A stretch of DNA of 64,000 bases from Bacillus thuringiensis (GCF_022095615.2 NZ_CP155561.1:62001-126000), one strand, 5' to 3'; shown: positions 47,885 through 57,271, counted from the stretch's first letter. The notes: a model not told the origin generated them from the sequence alone. A program made the numbers and translations.

Positions 47885-48062
47885 AAAAACATGCCTCCTT
47901 TCCGCCCCCTTGTATATTTATTTTAGAAAAATAATCCCGCTTAGATTATAATCTTCGTTAACTCCTGTTATTGAATACTCACCTGCAAATATGAACTTAA
48001 GATGAATACAGTAAAAGTTACTTACCGTATTTCTATTTTTCCTATCTCTGTGAATTTATTCA

Positions 48063-48092
48063 AAAAAAGACATTGAACTAGGTCGTTCAATG
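48063..48092 (-). terminator. terminator after the 94-aa gene
   Basis: On the minus strand CATTGAAC / GTTCAATG is followed by a T7 run, about 12 nt after the stop. Confidence 0.75.
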
Positions 48093-48104
48093 CCTTCTCT
48101 CTTC

Positions 48105-48389
48105 TTACATATTTGTGTACTCGAAGTACAATTTTTCCGGTTCTCCATACGTATTAATTTCATTCTGATATACAGCAGCTAATTGCTGTGACATTTCAAT
48201 GCTCTCCATATAGGATAATGAAGTAACTGCTTCTATTTTTTCTTTAATGTTATTAGGAAGAACTGAATAAGATAAGCTATTCATCTTACTCCCTAATTTA
48301 GTTTCTGTAGCAGCTTCATAATAAATCTCAGTAATTAGAACTTCATTATCATCTGGATCGTACATATACCCTCGGTTAACTGTAATCAT
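48105..48389 (-). CDS. 94-aa small protein, paralogue of the gene at 49216
   Basis: RBS GAGGAG before the ATG. It shares with the 95-aa protein the blocks RGYMYDPDDNEV, KLGSKM, SYMES and KLYFE at equal positions, so the two are paralogues. A small acidic folded protein; function unknown. Upstream 48390-48890 contains no gene. Confidence 0.65.
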   Translation of the reverse strand: MITVNRGYMYDPDDNEVLITEIYYEAATETKLGSKMNSLSYSVLPNNIKEKIEAVTSLSYMESIEMSQQLAAVYQNEINTYGEPEKLYFEYTNM

Positions 48390-48890
48390 ATTATATGACT
48401 CCTCTCTGGTTTACAAATCCTAATCTCTAGTGTTTTTAGCATTGCAACAAGTACCCTACTTCTATATACATTCTCTAGTTTTTAATTTTTATATTCCACT
48501 CTTTATCTAGTTTACTATGAATTAGAAATTAATCTCTTTCTTTTATGTCAAATTCAAAAACCTTTAACAATAATAAGAAACGCTGTAAACCTAGTGCTGT
48601 TATTCACATTATTTTGTAATGGTTATTACCTGTGTGCCTAACTTTTAAACATTTAGGTACCTTACACAATCGAAGATAGGATATGTTTCTGTTAAATAAA
48701 GGCCCATTGTTTCATGGTTATTATGAGTATTAATGACTTTCATATTCTTTTTCTTATGCTATACTTTGTAAAATTTCATATAATCTCTCCTCTAAATGAA
48801 ACAAAAAAACACAATAGGTGTACTTTTTTATTTCGCATATTATTAGCCCGAAGGTCTACGTACAAGTGATTCCTAACTTAAAGACAACAC
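48390..48890. other. gene-free stretch before ncRNA copy 2
   Basis: AT-rich DNA with no supported frame. Nothing beyond the ncRNA terminator at its right end stands out. Confidence 0.5.
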
Positions 48891-49065
48891 AAAAAGGGCT
48901 TCTTTAAGTCGATTAAAAACGTGCATAGCAAAATAAGCTATATATACACTAATCGGCTCAAAGAAGCCCTTTCACAATTGAAACAAGAAACAAAACTTGC
49001 TTCTACAACTCAACCACAACACAATAAGGTGTGGGAATAAACGGAATCAATTAAACAATAAATAT
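48891..49065 (-). ncRNA. two-copy plasmid noncoding RNA, copy 2
   Basis: Second copy of the RNA at 17412-17585 with few substitutions. The terminator stem lies at 48893-48972. Some changes in the stem keep pairing: the arm differs by C/T at one place where a G-U pair is possible. It sits between the two small paralogous genes, unlike copy 1, so only the RNA unit is shared. Confidence 0.75.
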
Positions 49066-49071
49066 ACGTTT

Positions 49072-49100
49072 ATATTAATCTATTTTTATATGATATTCAA
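49072..49100 (-). promoter_or_regulatory. promoter of ncRNA copy 2
   Basis: Reading leftward: TTGAAT (49100-49095), 17-nt spacer, TAATAT (49077-49072), matching the layout at copy 1. Confidence 0.65.
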
Positions 49101-49215
49101 TTATTTTTAATAAAATGAAGATAAGAAGGGACCTTCTATGCAGTTGTTATATGTATTAATAATAGCTCCCTTGTTACCCCTGCTGAAAATCCCCTCTTAT
49201 TTTCAGTTCTTGGTA

Positions 49216-49503
49216 TTAGTCCATGTACTGCATTTCAAAATAAAGTTTTTTTGGCTTTTGATTTTGGTCTAAATAACAAAGTATTTCTGGAATGGTTTGT
49301 TCTTCTACTTCCATACTTTCCATATAAGACATACTTTCGTTTTCTTGAACTTTTTCAAAAATAGAAGTAGGTAGCTTGTCTGCAGCAAACACACCCATTT
49401 TGCTGCCTAATTTTTGTTCAGATGCAGCGTTGTAGAAAATTTCGTTCACAATGACCTCATTATCATCTGGATCATACATGTAGCCTCGTTGTATACGTAG
49501 CAA
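49216..49503 (-). CDS. 95-aa small protein, paralogue of the gene at 48105
   Basis: TTG start at 49503 with AAAGGGG 7 nt upstream. Shares RGYMYDPDDNEV, KLGSKM, SYMES and KLYFE with the 94-aa protein. Unknown function; the duplicated pair flanks ncRNA copy 2. Confidence 0.65.
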   Translation of the reverse strand: MLRIQRGYMYDPDDNEVIVNEIFYNAASEQKLGSKMGVFAADKLPTSIFEKVQENESMSYMESMEVEEQTIPEILCYLDQNQKPKKLYFEMQYMD

Positions 49504-49792
49504 TGTGTTACCCCTTTCAAATATATTCCTTTACACGGAATAATTATATTCATATATATTGTTTTTTCTGCATAAAGGTGTCAAAGAATATTATTTCGCA
49601 AAATCCGTACTTTGTATAGAGGTAGATACAGGATTATTAATTTTCACACAATACTTCAAAATTTTTTTGATTTGATTTGTGGATTAAAATGTATGCTAGG
49701 AGTAACATGTAGTATGGTTAAAAGGTTGTGCTAAAGAGTAATAGACTGGTTAGCTCTATTACTCTTTGTAGTTGTTAATACAAATATAAAAT

Positions 49793-50035
49793 TTAAATGG
49801 CAAATTGATGAATGAGTGATAGTACATATTTTTCGCTATAATTAACGAAATTAACATTAATGACTAACGGGTCATATAAATCTGATTCAGCTTGAATGCA
49901 TGGATCAATAAGTCTTAAATTAAAGTTCATTGCAAATTTAGTTTTATCAAATTCATTATAAAATCTGATAGAATAGTAATTTCTTTGCATAGAGTTACTG
50001 TATCCCTCAAATTCTATTTTTTGAGATTTAATCAT
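49793..50035 (-). CDS. 80-aa hypothetical protein
   Basis: ATG at 50035 with AAGGTG 6 nt upstream is preferred to the GTG at 50044. Soluble, beta-rich by pattern, no motif recognised. A hairpin (AAAGAGTAATAG / CTATTACTCTTT, 49731-49768) lies downstream and may terminate it. Confidence 0.5.
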   Translation of the reverse strand: MIKSQKIEFEGYSNSMQRNYYSIRFYNEFDKTKFAMNFNLRLIDPCIQAESDLYDPLVINVNFVNYSEKYVLSLIHQFAI

Positions 50036-50174
50036 TTTTTTCACCTTCCTTTGTTGGGATGTTTTGATAATAACTCTAGTGTAAAATTACTGCAACAACA
50101 TAATATATATTTGAAAATTTGTTTTTTTGTCCTTAATTATGTACGTTTTAAACGAAAATAGATGGAGAGAAATT

Positions 50175-50900
50175 ATGAATATAAATAGATTAAAAACTCA
50201 ACAAATCCGAGTAAATAAGGTGCAAGAAATTATAGATTTTTATGAGGGTTTTTCTACCATGTTACCGATATTGTATACTGATCATCTTTGTTATGCAGAA
50301 GGTTTTTACGAGAAAAAGAATGAATTCCAAAAGGATTATGAAAAATATGTTATTAGTATTGTGAAAGATAGGAAGAACTTTGAAACTAATTTAGAACAAG
50401 TATTACAACGTATAGCCGAAAGGACTGTCTTATTAAAAGAAGCATGTCAATATATAATAAGTTGTTTAACTGCTTTAATTCAGCCAAAGCAAGTTAATAG
50501 AAAAGGAGAAATGAAAAAAATAACCAAGAGTAGTCTATTGTCTGTATTAAATGAAATAGAGCGTACAATATTGTCTATTAATGTTAAAAGAGAAGAGTTT
50601 AGTACCCACCTATTTATGCAAACACACGCGATAAGAAAAAAGTTCTTAGTGGATGCATATATGCAAATACTTAGTCTTCTTTCTGTTGAAAGGGAAGAAT
50701 TTGAATTCCTTTTTAGTAATGAGCTTAATAAAATCTTATCTGTATCTCAAAAAAATTCTAATGTTGGAATTATTAAAGAACATAGAAAAATTAAGAAAGA
50801 TAAAAATTTAATTGTGAAATATTGTTTATTTTTCAAGGGATATTCAAGACGATACTTTTTAAAAGAGGAAAGAGCAATTGCAAATAATATAAAGGACTAG
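50175..50900 (+). CDS. helical hypothetical protein
   Basis: 241 aa, GGAGAG 6 nt before the ATG. Almost entirely helical, basic, with coiled-coil-like stretches. The rightward orientation is unusual among its leftward neighbours. No family recognised. A strong terminator at 50945-50997 is shared with the convergent gene. Confidence 0.55.
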   Translation: MNINRLKTQQIRVNKVQEIIDFYEGFSTMLPILYTDHLCYAEGFYEKKNEFQKDYEKYVISIVKDRKNFETNLEQVLQRIAERTVLLKEACQYIISCLTALIQPKQVNRKGEMKKITKSSLLSVLNEIERTILSINVKREEFSTHLFMQTHAIRKKFLVDAYMQILSLLSVEREEFEFLFSNELNKILSVSQKNSNVGIIKEHRKIKKDKNLIVKYCLFFKGYSRRYFLKEERAIANNIKD

Positions 50901-50944
50901 TAGGAAAACTTCACGGTATTACTTGATATAATCTATTTATTTAC

Positions 50945-50997
50945 AAACTAAGCCCCCCTTTAAAAGAAAGCGATAGTTTGTAAGGGGGGCTTAGTTT
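50945..50997. terminator. strong bidirectional terminator
   Basis: AAACTAAGCCCCCCTT pairs with AAGGGGGGCTTAGTTT, giving an about 16-bp GC-rich stem with a 20-nt loop. The stop codon of the leftward 310-aa gene lies within its right arm. Confidence 0.85.
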
Positions 50998-51923
50998 GCT
51001 GTGAATAGCTTTGTATTTACTTGTTTAATCTCCCCTTCTGCAAGGGGCTGGTAAAATGCATGTTGTAATCCTTGTATATGTAAGGTTTCCCCTATACATA
51101 GCAATACTTTACCAGGAATTAAATCGAGTAGTAGTTCATTATTAATTTGTTTTGCTTGTTTTTTAGTAGAAACATAAATAACTAGGATTGTAGGGTTATT
51201 CCCTAAATCTTTTATAACAACATCTTTTCCTGACTCTACGAAATCTTTCCAGCTGGCAATGATACGTTTTAAGCGCCCCTTATTATCTGTTAATAGAGTG
51301 GAGTATAAAACGAAATTACACACTTGATCTACTCCGCCTTGCACTGCAAAACTTAAAGGAGGGGTAAAAATTCCTTTACTAATAGATGGGTGCATAATAT
51401 GTCCTAAAAATGATGGAGCGTAACGTAAATGACAAAGTAAGTCTATATCATGCCAATAACGCAGGTGAATATATTTACCATGATTATCAATTCGCTCTGG
51501 AGCAAAGAAAAACATATTTCCTTGCCAGTACTTTAAGAGTTTATAACCATTATCGGATAACGTATATGTTTCTTCAAAGATCTCCATATCAAAAAGCTCT
51601 ACTTGCCATTTTTCAATCAGATGATAATAGAGTAATCCTTGAAGTGCATCATTTATTTTCTTACGTGAATATTTATTCTTGAATAAATATAATAAATGAT
51701 TAAATCGAACAGATGTATGAATTCCAATGAAAGTGAGTATGACATACTGTTCTTCAGTTAAACGCTGCTTAAACTTAACCAATTCGTCATAAGAATGGAA
51801 TACATAGGTTTTATCTAGTTCATGTATTCGATATATTTGAAGTCCTTGTACATCCTCACTTGATAAATGAGGAATAGAAGGGGTATAGGGAGACAATTGT
51901 TTCTCTATTGTACGCATAGTCAT
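50991..51923 (-). CDS. replication-relaxation-like winged-helix protein
   Basis: 310 aa. Residues about 50-115 (LTEEQYVILTFIGIHTSVRFNHLLYLF ... INDALQGLLYYHLIEKW) form a winged helix like the Replic_Relax family found on Bacillus plasmids, followed by a domain that contains ILVIYVSTKKQA. It starts 3 nt after the S1-domain gene with a weak RBS, so it is translationally coupled. Related in kind to the gene at 62181. Likely acts at the transfer or replication origin. Confidence 0.6.
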   Translation of the reverse strand: MTMRTIEKQLSPYTPSIPHLSSEDVQGLQIYRIHELDKTYVFHSYDELVKFKQRLTEEQYVILTFIGIHTSVRFNHLLYLFKNKYSRKKINDALQGLLYYHLIEKWQVELFDMEIFEETYTLSDNGYKLLKYWQGNMFFFAPERIDNHGKYIHLRYWHDIDLLCHLRYAPSFLGHIMHPSISKGIFTPPLSFAVQGGVDQVCNFVLYSTLLTDNKGRLKRIIASWKDFVESGKDVVIKDLGNNPTILVIYVSTKKQAKQINNELLLDLIPGKVLLCIGETLHIQGLQHAFYQPLAEGEIKQVNTKLFTAN

Positions 51924-51926
51924 CCA

Positions 51927-52910
51927 TTAAAATTGGAAAATTGACGAATTAGATTTTTTACTTTGCCCCTGTGGATAATTTAGGATACGCACTGTTCCTC
52001 TTCTATTTTTAGTATCAATATTAAGCAGCTCACATGTAACAATGGTTTGATTTAAGGCATCTTCTGCAGTTGGGTTTGCAAGATTACGACTCTTTAGTCC
52101 TTTAAACTGAATACCTGGCGCGACTTCTACGAAAATCCCGGCAATTGCATCTATACCTACAATTTTACCTACAAAGCGATCACGACGTTTGTTTAGTTCT
52201 AAAAGCTTTTCCATTGGATCTGTTTCTAATACTTTTTTATTCCCTCTAAACTCATAGCGAGCATTTTTTTCTACCACTCTATCAATAATCAGTTCTATAA
52301 CATCACCAATAACAATATTCTCCGGACGAACGAATGAATGGGACCAGTGTGAATACCTAACTCCTACCGTTACGCCATAAACTTCAACCAAGACAGTTTG
52401 TGCAGATGGGATGTGTCCTGAAACGGTTCCTGTGTATACCTTATTTCCTTCTTGCGCTGTTACTTCTTCATATAATTTTTTTTGAAGTGCCAATTCCCCT
52501 GCTGTGATAGATACAACAGCAAAGTTGCCTTCCTCAGTTTTCTGGAAGTGTTCAATGATAACAGGCTTTGTTCTACCCACTAGCCATTGAGGATTTTTAG
52601 GAACATTTATACCTGCCTCTGTAATGGGGCAATACGCTGTTGTATGCGTACCAATTTGCATTGTAAGCACTTGTATACGCTCGGACTTTCCGTTTTTAGT
52701 CGGGAATAGCTTTTCGGATACGACTGTAATCAAACCTTTTCCTACAGTACGCTCACGTTTCATACGGGCTAATTCCTCTAATTCATGCTCACGTACTCGC
52801 TCAAACTGATTAAATTTTATTTCTAACACCATGTCACCTTGTGGGTTCTCTGTTTCAAAAGCCATTCCAAGTTCTTCTACAGTTTGAGTGTTTGTCTTAT
52901 CTTCGGCCAT
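51927..52910 (-). CDS. protein with two S1-like RNA-binding domains
   Basis: 327 aa, AGGAGG 6 nt before the ATG. Two S1/OB-type repeats are seen at about 155-215 (VYTGTVSGHIPSAQTVLVEVYGVTVGVRYSHWSH) and 240-310 (FVGKIVGIDAIAGIFVEVAPGIQFKGL). The N-terminus is acidic. S1 domains bind RNA. The gene has its own promoter and a terminator hairpin in its short leader, so control by RNA structure, perhaps by its own product, is possible. Operon with the 310-aa gene. Confidence 0.7.
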   Translation of the reverse strand: MAEDKTNTQTVEELGMAFETENPQGDMVLEIKFNQFERVREHELEELARMKRERTVGKGLITVVSEKLFPTKNGKSERIQVLTMQIGTHTTAYCPITEAGINVPKNPQWLVGRTKPVIIEHFQKTEEGNFAVVSITAGELALQKKLYEEVTAQEGNKVYTGTVSGHIPSAQTVLVEVYGVTVGVRYSHWSHSFVRPENIVIGDVIELIIDRVVEKNARYEFRGNKKVLETDPMEKLLELNKRRDRFVGKIVGIDAIAGIFVEVAPGIQFKGLKSRNLANPTAEDALNQTIVTCELLNIDTKNRRGTVRILNYPQGQSKKSNSSIFQF

Positions 52911-52931
52911 TATATTTTCCTCCTAGAACGT

Positions 52932-52980
52932 AAAAAAGGACACACCTGTACCGTTGGGATGGTACGTAAGGTGTGTCCTT
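52932..52980 (-). terminator. attenuator-type hairpin in the leader of the S1 protein gene
   Basis: On the minus strand AAGGACACACC pairs with GGTGTGTCCTT, with an inner GTACC/GGTAC stem, followed by T6. It ends 21 nt before the start codon and lies downstream of the promoter at 53019-53047, inside the transcript leader. Confidence 0.8.
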
Positions 52981-53018
52981 CACGTAAATTATGTTTTATT
53001 TATATAGTTATTAATACA

Positions 53019-53047
53019 AATATAATGGTATTTCTAATCAAATGCAA
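53019..53047 (-). promoter_or_regulatory. promoter of the S1 protein operon
   Basis: Reading leftward: TTGCAT (53047-53042), 17-nt spacer, TATATT (53024-53019). A start near 53012 gives a leader of about 80 nt before the terminator hairpin ends. Confidence 0.6.
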
Positions 53048-53211
53048 GAATAATTTTAAAATCATAAGTTTGCTATAGGTTGAATCAAAATCTAGAATGC
53101 AGTCTTACTAGGGGACCAAGCACAAACCTATTAAGTCAAAATTTAGAGTTACCCCAAAACAAGAATTTTGTGTGAATTGTTCATTTTTTGTTTTGGGGTA
53201 ATTTATTTTTG

Positions 53212-53231
53212 TTAGGTTGATGGGCATGTGT
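53212..53231. mobile_element. solo IS231-like end
   Basis: TTAGGTTGATGGGCATGTGT matches the IS231-type end at 57752-57771 at most positions. No transposase belongs to it, so it is a remnant. Confidence 0.5.
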
Positions 53232-53256
53232 CTGTACCCCATTTTTAACAAATTAT

Positions 53257-53781
53257 TTATTGTGCAAACTTTATATATTCTTGTTCCAGTTTTTTGAAGT
53301 CACAACACTTGTTTTTCAGAGCGGGAATATTTTTTTCCGTTATCAGTTTATGTAACTTTTGAGCTTTTTTAATTATTTTATCTTGGTTACTAACAATAAA
53401 ACGATATTCTTTTTCTAGAAAAGCTTTGTTTTTCTCACTTTCTTTGTCAAAATCCACCTTGGTCATTTCAGTTATGATAGATGGGAACATATTGTTTATA
53501 TTGAGTAATGCGATTTTTTTATCATCATCTTCTTCTCTATCTTTTCCGTAAATGATGACGCAAGATTGATCGCTGTTTTTAATGTGTCCGTGCTTGTCTT
53601 CCTTATAAGAAGTAAGCGGAGCAAAATATTGATGTACTCCAATGGTTATCAAGACCCCTAAATAAGTTCTTAGTTTACCGTCGTGCCTATTGTCCATAAT
53701 TTTGCTCTCGATATTTTGCAGGAATGTTATGTACTTGTCGGTTGCTCTAAAAAAATCTAATTGTTTTACTTCGCTACTCAA
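53257..53781 (-). CDS. toxN: ToxN/AbiQ-type endoribonuclease toxin (type III TA)
   Basis: 174 aa, TTG start at 53781. The family blocks are visible in order: DKYITFLQNIES, YLGVLITIGVHQYFAPLTSYK (catalytic-region Thr57-Ser58), KIALLNINNMFPSI, and the C-terminal KAFLEKEYRFIVSNQDKIIKKAQKLH. ToxN cuts mRNA and its own antitoxin RNA precursor. The gene is preceded, in the same direction, by a terminator and a tandem-repeat tract, which is the defining layout of toxI-toxN. It protects against phages by abortive infection and stabilises plasmids. Confidence 0.9.
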   Translation of the reverse strand: MSSEVKQLDFFRATDKYITFLQNIESKIMDNRHDGKLRTYLGVLITIGVHQYFAPLTSYKEDKHGHIKNSDQSCVIIYGKDREEDDDKKIALLNINNMFPSIITEMTKVDFDKESEKNKAFLEKEYRFIVSNQDKIIKKAQKLHKLITEKNIPALKNKCCDFKKLEQEYIKFAQ

Positions 53782-53812
53782 CCTTGCTTCCCCCTCTGTG
53801 GTATCACCATAT

Positions 53813-53843
53813 AAAAAAAGCAGTGGAGACCACTGCTTTTTTT
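53813..53843 (-). terminator. toxI-toxN intergenic terminator
   Basis: AAAAAAGCAGTGG / CCACTGCTTTTTT with a 3-nt loop, and the dyad extends through CACCATAT on both sides. In toxIN loci such a leaky terminator lets antitoxin RNA exceed toxin mRNA. Confidence 0.88.
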
Positions 53844-53846
53844 ATA

Positions 53847-54150
53847 TGGCGGTGAACGCCCACTTTTATAGCTCGCATTATATGGCAGCGAAACGCCCAC
53901 TTTTATAGCTCGCATTATATGGCAGCGAAACGCCCACTTTTATAGCTCGCATTATATGGCAGCGAAACGCCCACTTTTATAGCTCGCATTATATGGCAGC
54001 GAAACGCCTGCTTTTATAGCTCGCATTATATGGCAGCGAAACGCCTGCTTTTATAGCTCGCATTATATGGCAGCGAAACGCCTGCTTTTATAGCTCGCAT
54101 TATATGGCAGCGAAACGCCCACTTTTATAGCTCACACTTATGGTGGTGAA
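53847..54150 (-). ncRNA. toxI: ToxI antitoxin RNA repeat tract
   Basis: A 37-nt unit (minus strand begins AATGCGAGCTATAAAAGTGG) is repeated about eight times, with unit anchors at 53848, 53884, 53921, 53958, 53995, 54032, 54069 and 54106; the first is 36 nt and a ninth, diverged unit is at the promoter side. Units differ mainly at CCCAC versus CCTGC. Each unit holds GGC/GCC pairings suited to the ToxI pseudoknot. ToxN processes the transcript into single units that bind and inhibit it. Confidence 0.9.
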
Positions 54151-54193
54151 ACACCAATCGTCGATAATTTAATTATCGCTTGTTGTTAGTATT

Positions 54194-54222
54194 ATTATAT
54201 TACTTGATTTATATTCCGTCAA
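54194..54222 (-). promoter_or_regulatory. toxIN promoter
   Basis: Reading leftward: TTGACG (54222-54217), exactly 17 nt, TATAAT (54199-54194): a near-consensus vegetative promoter just upstream of the repeat tract. Confidence 0.85.
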
Positions 54223-54440
54223 TGACATCTAACCATTTTGTTAATGATTGTCAACTTTTTATTGGTTGTTTTTATAACCATTCTCTCTGGAATTCGATTT
54301 CAAATATATTTTTGTTATCTGTAATATTTTAGGCTTAATAAGAGAAAAATATGCTCGTTCTTTAAAATTTAAATCACATTGCTTTCGTAGATGATCGAAA
54401 GCAATGTGATTTAACATAGCCGATCTCTCGATTTTGTAAG

Positions 54441-54920
54441 TTATTGCATTTGTTGCATTAATAACAACAGTGCGTAACACCTGTCTAGTGCCTTATGATG
54501 CATTAGGTGTTCGATTGCATCTTCTAGTGAATACCAACGCTCAGAATCCGCGAATGTAGTGTATAACTCCATTAAACATTTTGATTTAAAGGTGATGGGG
54601 GCTATGTTGTGAGCAAGACATGTTTGTCGTAACATAGATATATCTAATTCGTCATTATAGATTAACAATATTTTATCGTCCGCAATGTCACATAACTGTT
54701 TATACACTGAACTCCAGGACTGACCTTTCTCCACCATTTCATCAGTAATACTGTGTATCATAATCGCATCGTTGCAAATCCTAACAGTCGGTCTTATAAG
54801 TGTATGTAAGAGGCTTTACCATCCAAATCAGTCACAGCGATTTCAACGATTTCATCAGTTGCGCCTAATCCAGTTGTTTGGGTGACTAAAACAAGAAAAT
54901 TGATTTTGTTGTTGAAAATG
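54441..54920 (-). pseudogene. DnaQ-like 3'-5' exonuclease relic
   Basis: The first part reads VLVTQTTGLGATDEIVEIAVTDLDGKASYIHL, where DxETTGL of the family has lost both catalytic acids (VTQTTGL). A one-base loss near 54797 shifts the frame; the rest (RPTVRICNDAIMIHSITDEMV ... ILLIYNDELDISMLRQTC ... RCYALLLLMQ) continues the exonuclease fold. It is non-functional. Confidence 0.75.
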
Positions 54921-55042
54921 TAGTTGATTTTGTTCTTGTAGGACTCTCTCTGTTCCTTTACTAGCGTAGTTAGATCGTCATGAATATTTCAGATAATTGA
55001 GTACAACAATATATTATAATTAAAATTCCAGAGGAGATAATT

Positions 55043-55529
55043 ATGATAGAGATTGAATTACCAAAATTAGAAATTAATCTTATTGATGCTGCTCAAAGAA
55101 GTGAAGGTTTTCTTGGAACACTTGATTTAGCATCATTAAAAATTGTTGAGCAAAGATACTTGAGATTTTTAGCTCTAATTAAAAAGTATTCTCCCCCGAT
55201 TTGCTCCAACTTATGAAATTAATCAAATGTGGCATTTACATATGTTACATCCCCGGAAATATTATAATGATTGTATGAATTATCTCGGATTTATTCTCGA
55301 CCATAATGCAGGATTGGGTAAAAATGAAGAGGAATATTCCGATCTAGTTAATACTTTCAATAATACTACTGAGATTTGGAATAGTGAGTTTAGTGACCAA
55401 TATAATACTCCAGAATCTATAAGACATAAAATAGATGGATACAAAAATGGAAATTCGGTTGTTGAAAATAGCGTCTCACCTGCTGCTAGCAACCAACCAC
55501 CGCGATGTGATGCTCGCTCACGGTCGTAA
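55043..55529 (+). pseudogene. frameshifted glycine-rich-domain (GRDP/DUF1399)-like gene
   Basis: ATG at 55043 with AGGAG 8 nt upstream. The frame LDLASLKIVEQRYLRFLALIKKYSPPI breaks near 55201 (one extra T) and continues in the next frame as APTYEINQMWHLHMLHPRKYYNDCMNYLGFILDHN, the family core with its WHxHML motif. The C-terminal end runs into unrelated sequence. Confidence 0.65.
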
Positions 55530-55696
55530 GTGAGCAGACCTTTAAGGATTTAATCAAGGAGTTTAAACATTCCGGCCCTGCATATCGCGAAATGTATTAC
55601 TTTCCAATCACCGAGGATATAACGAATAAAGACCAATTTCTGAATTTAATGCTGAGAAATGGGCTTTTTGATATTGGAATTTCATTAGCGTTGTAA
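55530..55696 (+). pseudogene. C-terminal gene fragment
   Basis: An open piece reading FKDLIKEFKHSGPAYREMYYFPITED ... GLFDIGISLAL then a stop, with no start of its own. Origin unknown; a junction with foreign DNA lies at about 55510. Confidence 0.35.
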
Positions 55697-55922
55697 ATCC
55701 GTATTTATCTATACTATGGAAGTCATTAGTATTAGGGGTATTTACATTTAATTCCATATGCATAACGCTTTTTGGACTTATCTCGGACTTACCCCATGCC
55801 CATCAACTTAAGGGCGAAACAAACTGAACCTTCATTCAGCTAGGTCAAAACATTCTTAAAATAGAAGTATATTCTTAAAAATGCGTATAACAAATAAACC
55901 CTAACGGGTTTCGCTTTTTTTA

Positions 55923-57271
55923 TTATGCAATTTTCTTTTGTTTTATCAATCCAGTATACTCATAGACAACACCCAGAATATCAAAGACAGTTTTCTTCTC
56001 ATATCTGTGAGATTTTCGTCCATTCTTCTGTAGAAGATGGAACAAGCGGATTAGCATCCTTGTTATTTCTCGGGTGTTTTGCTGTATAGCTTGATAAAGA
56101 ATGTATAGATGGTCTTGAATCATTCCAATGGCTTTATATTCACTTAATTCTCTTTTCTTCTTTTGTAAAATTAATTGTCCCATCTTAAACATAGTAGAAG
56201 AACATAGAAAAATAGCGATGAGTTTTCCATAAATGTGGCATTCTAATCGCTCTCGTTTGATATTTTGCCAATCATGAATTTGAAATAAGGATTTCCAAGT
56301 TTTAAAGATAATTTCAATCTGCCAGCGAAGAGAATAAAAATCATGTATTTGTTCCATCGGAACCCATTCCAAAGGTATATTGGTAACATAAATGTTCATA
56401 CCAGCTAAGCGTTTACTTTTTTCTGAGTACGTAATACCCTTTTTACTTTCCGTATACACTTGCTTTTTCTTACGTTCTCGAAGTTTCTTTTCAGTTAATC
56501 GATATATAATAACTCGTGTAAATAGTTTTTTATCCTTTCCAATATAAGCTTCTGTTATTTTCATGGACCTGTCTTGGTTTTAACGTATTCATAATGTGTT
56601 CTAAATCAACTTTGATGTACTGAGATTGTTTTTTTATTGTCCCATTTCGAAAGTATTCAGGAAACTCATTTTTAATATACACCATATTATTTAGTTTAAG
56701 CCGCGATATATAATACACGCCACGTTGGTCCATTTGATTTAAATCATCCAGTGAATAATAGCCTAAATCCCGAATACATAGATCGCCAGGTCGTAATGTC
56801 GCTAAACATTCTGTTCCAAAGGTCTTATCATTGTTCTTCCCCGGTTCAACTTGAAAATTTAAAAATTGTCCGCTATGTAAATCATATTCTAATTGAATCT
56901 TTATACCCGCTGTTTGTGCACAACCACCTGACCCAGAATACACATTAGCTAAATGTTTTGGCACTTGAAAAATTGTTGCATCTAAAATACGAATCCGTTG
57001 AAAATAGGTGGTTGAAGAGCTTGGACTCAATAAACGTTCCTGTAACAGCATGAAGTTGACTACACAGCCGAACTAATGAATCACTCGCAACACGTTGACT
57101 AACCCAGACACAGATAATAGCTAAATCATGACCTGAAAATTTAAGCTTTCGTTGTACAAAAGTTAGTTCCCTAGCAAGATTCTCTAAAAATGAAGGAGTA
57201 AGATGTTGATGCAACTCTTCAGCAAATAACTGTAGTTCACCTTGAACCGTAAGATTCATAAAAAACGCCAA
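55923..57271 (-). pseudogene. IS231 transposase, broken in three pieces
   Basis: Pieces in order: [70 protein letters not shown] (with the first DDE Asp); [14 protein letters not shown] ... [17 protein letters not shown] (the YREK-like region). There is a deletion and frame change near 57010-57050 and a shift near 56550. Inactive. Confidence 0.85.

Noticed and set aside
53847..54150. CRISPR array or simple minisatellite
   Set aside because: The units are contiguous with no unique spacers, and the tract lies between a promoter and a terminator ahead of a ToxN-like gene, so ToxI antitoxin RNA explains it better.
54259..54480. 73-aa frame after the exonuclease relic
   Set aside because: It overlaps the end of the relic in another frame and has no clear RBS; it may be leftover sequence of the same decayed gene.
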